Positions 5,062-6,228 of a stretch of 6,228 nucleotides of DNA are shown piece after piece (position 1 is the first letter of the stretch; the number at the start of each line of letters is the position of its first letter). This DNA is from Thermoplasmata archaeon (GTDB lineage Archaea > Thermoplasmatota > Thermoplasmata > Lutacidiplasmatales > UBA184), in assembly GCA_021828715.1 (NCBI GenBank), contig JAJZDF010000041.1, forward strand, positions 1 through 6,228. Reading direction: 5' to 3'. The notes beneath the pieces were generated by a model. That model ran no database searches. It was not told the DNA's origin and saw only the letters and a program-made list of their open reading frames with translations. The position numbers and the translations under genes were made by a program.

Positions 5062-6066
5062 ATGCCTTCCTCGGGACTGCGGCCGACGGCTGTGAATCCC
5101 GTACCCCCCTCCGACCGCGCCGACGGGGAAGCGGTCAGCGACTACGACCGGTTCGACTTCCGGGCCCTCTGGCGAGGAAGGGACCGGGTCACGGAGGTCG
5201 AGCGAGCCATCCTCGGCCGCGCCCTGGCTCGGATGCGGGTCGACCGGGTACTCGAGGTCGGCACCGGGTTCGGCCGTCTGCTGCCGGAAATCGAAGCGGT
5301 CGCCCCGGAGGTCGTCGCCTGCGATTTCGACCGGGAGGCCCTCGCTCGCTTGCCGCCTCCCGGGAGCGACCGGACCCGTCGGTGGCGGATCGCCGCGAAT
5401 CTCTACCACCTCCCCTATCGGGACGGCGCCTTCTCCGCCGCCTCCCTGATCCGCGTCTACCATCACCTGGACTCCCCCGCCCGCGCCCTCGCGGAGGTCT
5501 CCCGGGTGCTTTGCCCGGGCGGCCGGCTCCTCCTCTCGTACGCCCCGCGCCCGTCCGTGGGCACGCTCGTGCAAGACGTGAGCCGCGCGCTGACCCGTCC
5601 CGACGCCACCCGGTTCCGGTCCGTCACGTTCGGGCGGGGGCGGCGCGCCCTGCCGACCCGCCCGTTCCCGGTCTACGTGGACGGACGATCCGCGTTCGGG
5701 CGCCTGGCGACCGCGGCGGGGTTCCGTCCCGTCGCCGAATGGGCGAACGGATTCGAGGAGTTCGCCGTCGTACGACGTCTCCCGGCCGGATTTTTCCTCC
5801 GTCTCGGCTCTGCCTGCGCCGCGGCTCCCGGGTTCCCGCAACGGTTCGTACTCCTCGAACGGGACGAGGGAACCCGCCGGGGATCGGCGAGACTGCCTGT
5901 GGAATTTCTGGCGTGTCCCCGCTGCGGGGCCGACATGGCGGGAGTTCCGGACCAAGCCGCGGAGCTCTGCGCCGCGTGCGCTTGGAGGGGGGAGCGCTCG
6001 GACGGCGTGCTCGATCTCCGCTACCTCCCTCCGTCCGCAACGCGCTGGGGAGTGGCCCCCCGATGA
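5062..6066 (+). CDS. SAM-dependent methyltransferase with C-terminal Trm112-like zinc ribbon
   Basis: Class I (Rossmann-fold) methyltransferase of 334 residues from ATG 5062; substrate unknown, probably cytosolic. SAM-binding motif I is LEVGTGFGRLL (64-74). The acidic end of strand 2 is CDFD (87-90). NLYHLPYRDGAFSAASLI (113-130) is the usual post-motif region with LPY-D. VYHHLDSPARALAEVSRVLCPGG (from 132) matches the helix and PGG turn of the Methyltransf_11 type. The C-terminal part has CPRC (285-288) and CAAC (303-306), four zinc ligands, followed by SDGVLDLRY. This resembles Trm112/UPF0434 zinc ribbons, which end in a DGxPxL-type motif and partner or fuse with methyltransferases. Placement at the C-terminus, and not before the catalytic domain, is noteworthy. 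GTG 5008 and GTG 5092 are other possible starts. The stop overlaps the next start as ATGA (6063-6066), indicating an operon with a coupled gene. Confidence 0.93.
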   Translation: MPSSGLRPTAVNPVPPSDRADGEAVSDYDRFDFRALWRGRDRVTEVERAILGRALARMRVDRVLEVGTGFGRLLPEIEAVAPEVVACDFDREALARLPPPGSDRTRRWRIAANLYHLPYRDGAFSAASLIRVYHHLDSPARALAEVSRVLCPGGRLLLSYAPRPSVGTLVQDVSRALTRPDATRFRSVTFGRGRRALPTRPFPVYVDGRSAFGRLATAAGFRPVAEWANGFEEFAVVRRLPAGFFLRLGSACAAAPGFPQRFVLLERDEGTRRGSARLPVEFLACPRCGADMAGVPDQAAELCAACAWRGERSDGVLDLRYLPPSATRWGVAPR

Positions 6067-6228
6067 CACCGGGCCGCCGCCTGCCGGGAGTCGCTCCGCC
6101 GACGCCGCACGCTCCCGCCGCGGGCAGCGCCCCCGCCGCCTCCGCCGAGCCCCGACACCTCGAACTCGACCTCCCCGGGGGCCCGGTTACCCTCGGGTAC
6201 GTGGAGGAAGGGCCGATCTGCTACCTCG
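6063..6228 (+). CDS. N-terminal fragment of an unidentified protein, cut by the window edge
   Basis: An open frame starts at ATG 6063, overlaps the methyltransferase stop by four bases (ATGA) and runs without a stop to the window end, giving 55 residues. A GGGGAG (6047-6052) ten bases upstream can serve as ribosome binding site. The first 30 residues are rich in Ala, Pro and Gly and look disordered. The remainder (RHLELDLPGGPVTLGYVEEG, then PICYL) has the alternating pattern of a folded beta-rich domain. Too little is present to name a family. The overlap suggests it works with, or is at least cotranslated with, the methyltransferase. Confidence 0.62.
   Translation, partial: MTPGRRLPGVAPPTPHAPAAGSAPAASAEPRHLELDLPGGPVTLGYVEEGPICYL

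Noticed and set aside
4969..6069. Upstream extension of the membrane-protein frame to ATG 6069
   Set aside because: It is antisense to the methyltransferase gene with shadow composition; the TATA box at 4999-5008 supports a start near 4968.
1..6228. CRISPR array, insertion sequence or integrase attachment site
   Set aside because: No regularly spaced direct repeats, transposase-like frames, or terminal inverted repeats with target duplications were seen.

Overview
The window looks like chromosomal DNA from a GC-rich archaeon. It carries a group II chaperonin (thermosome). The only AT-rich patches outside genes are TATA-like boxes placed where archaeal TBP/TFB promoters sit. Several genes start with GTG close to such a box, as expected for leaderless or short-leader transcripts. 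A membrane protein with a proline-rich linker and a C-terminal zinc-knuckle tail fits a Thermoplasmatota-like lineage, but that placement is inferred from family resemblance and not proven.

Layout, left to right. Bases 1-133 hold a 68-nt imperfect hairpin and an 18-bp inverted repeat, then the TATA box and Shine-Dalgarno of the thermosome gene (197-1870, +). A 584-base gene-free stretch (1871-2454) follows, rich in strong inverted repeats. On the minus strand lies a two-gene operon: an FMN nitroreductase-family protein (3560-3024) and an RdgB/HAM1-type XTP/dITP diphosphatase (3027-2455), coupled by a GTGA overlap. A divergent promoter region (3561-3720) separates this operon from a small uncharacterised gene on the plus strand (3721-3948). 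A second gene-free convergent stretch (3949-4341) is again rich in inverted repeats. Next come a minus-strand three-helix membrane protein with a zinc-knuckle tail (4968-4342) and, divergently, a SAM-dependent methyltransferase fused to a C-terminal Trm112-like zinc ribbon (5062-6066, +). The methyltransferase stop overlaps by ATGA the start of a further gene that runs off the right edge (6063-6228).

How the genes relate. The thermosome is a monocistronic housekeeping/heat-shock gene. The nitroreductase and the nucleotide-pool sanitiser are cotranscribed, although no shared pathway is obvious. The membrane protein and methyltransferase appear to share one TATA element in a 93-base divergent gap. 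No mobile element, CRISPR array, tRNA or rRNA was recognised. Nothing here amounts to a convincing new multi-gene system. The best leads are the structured gene-free regions, the divergent single-TATA promoter, the small 3721-3948 gene, and the methyltransferase/zinc-ribbon fusion with its truncated partner.
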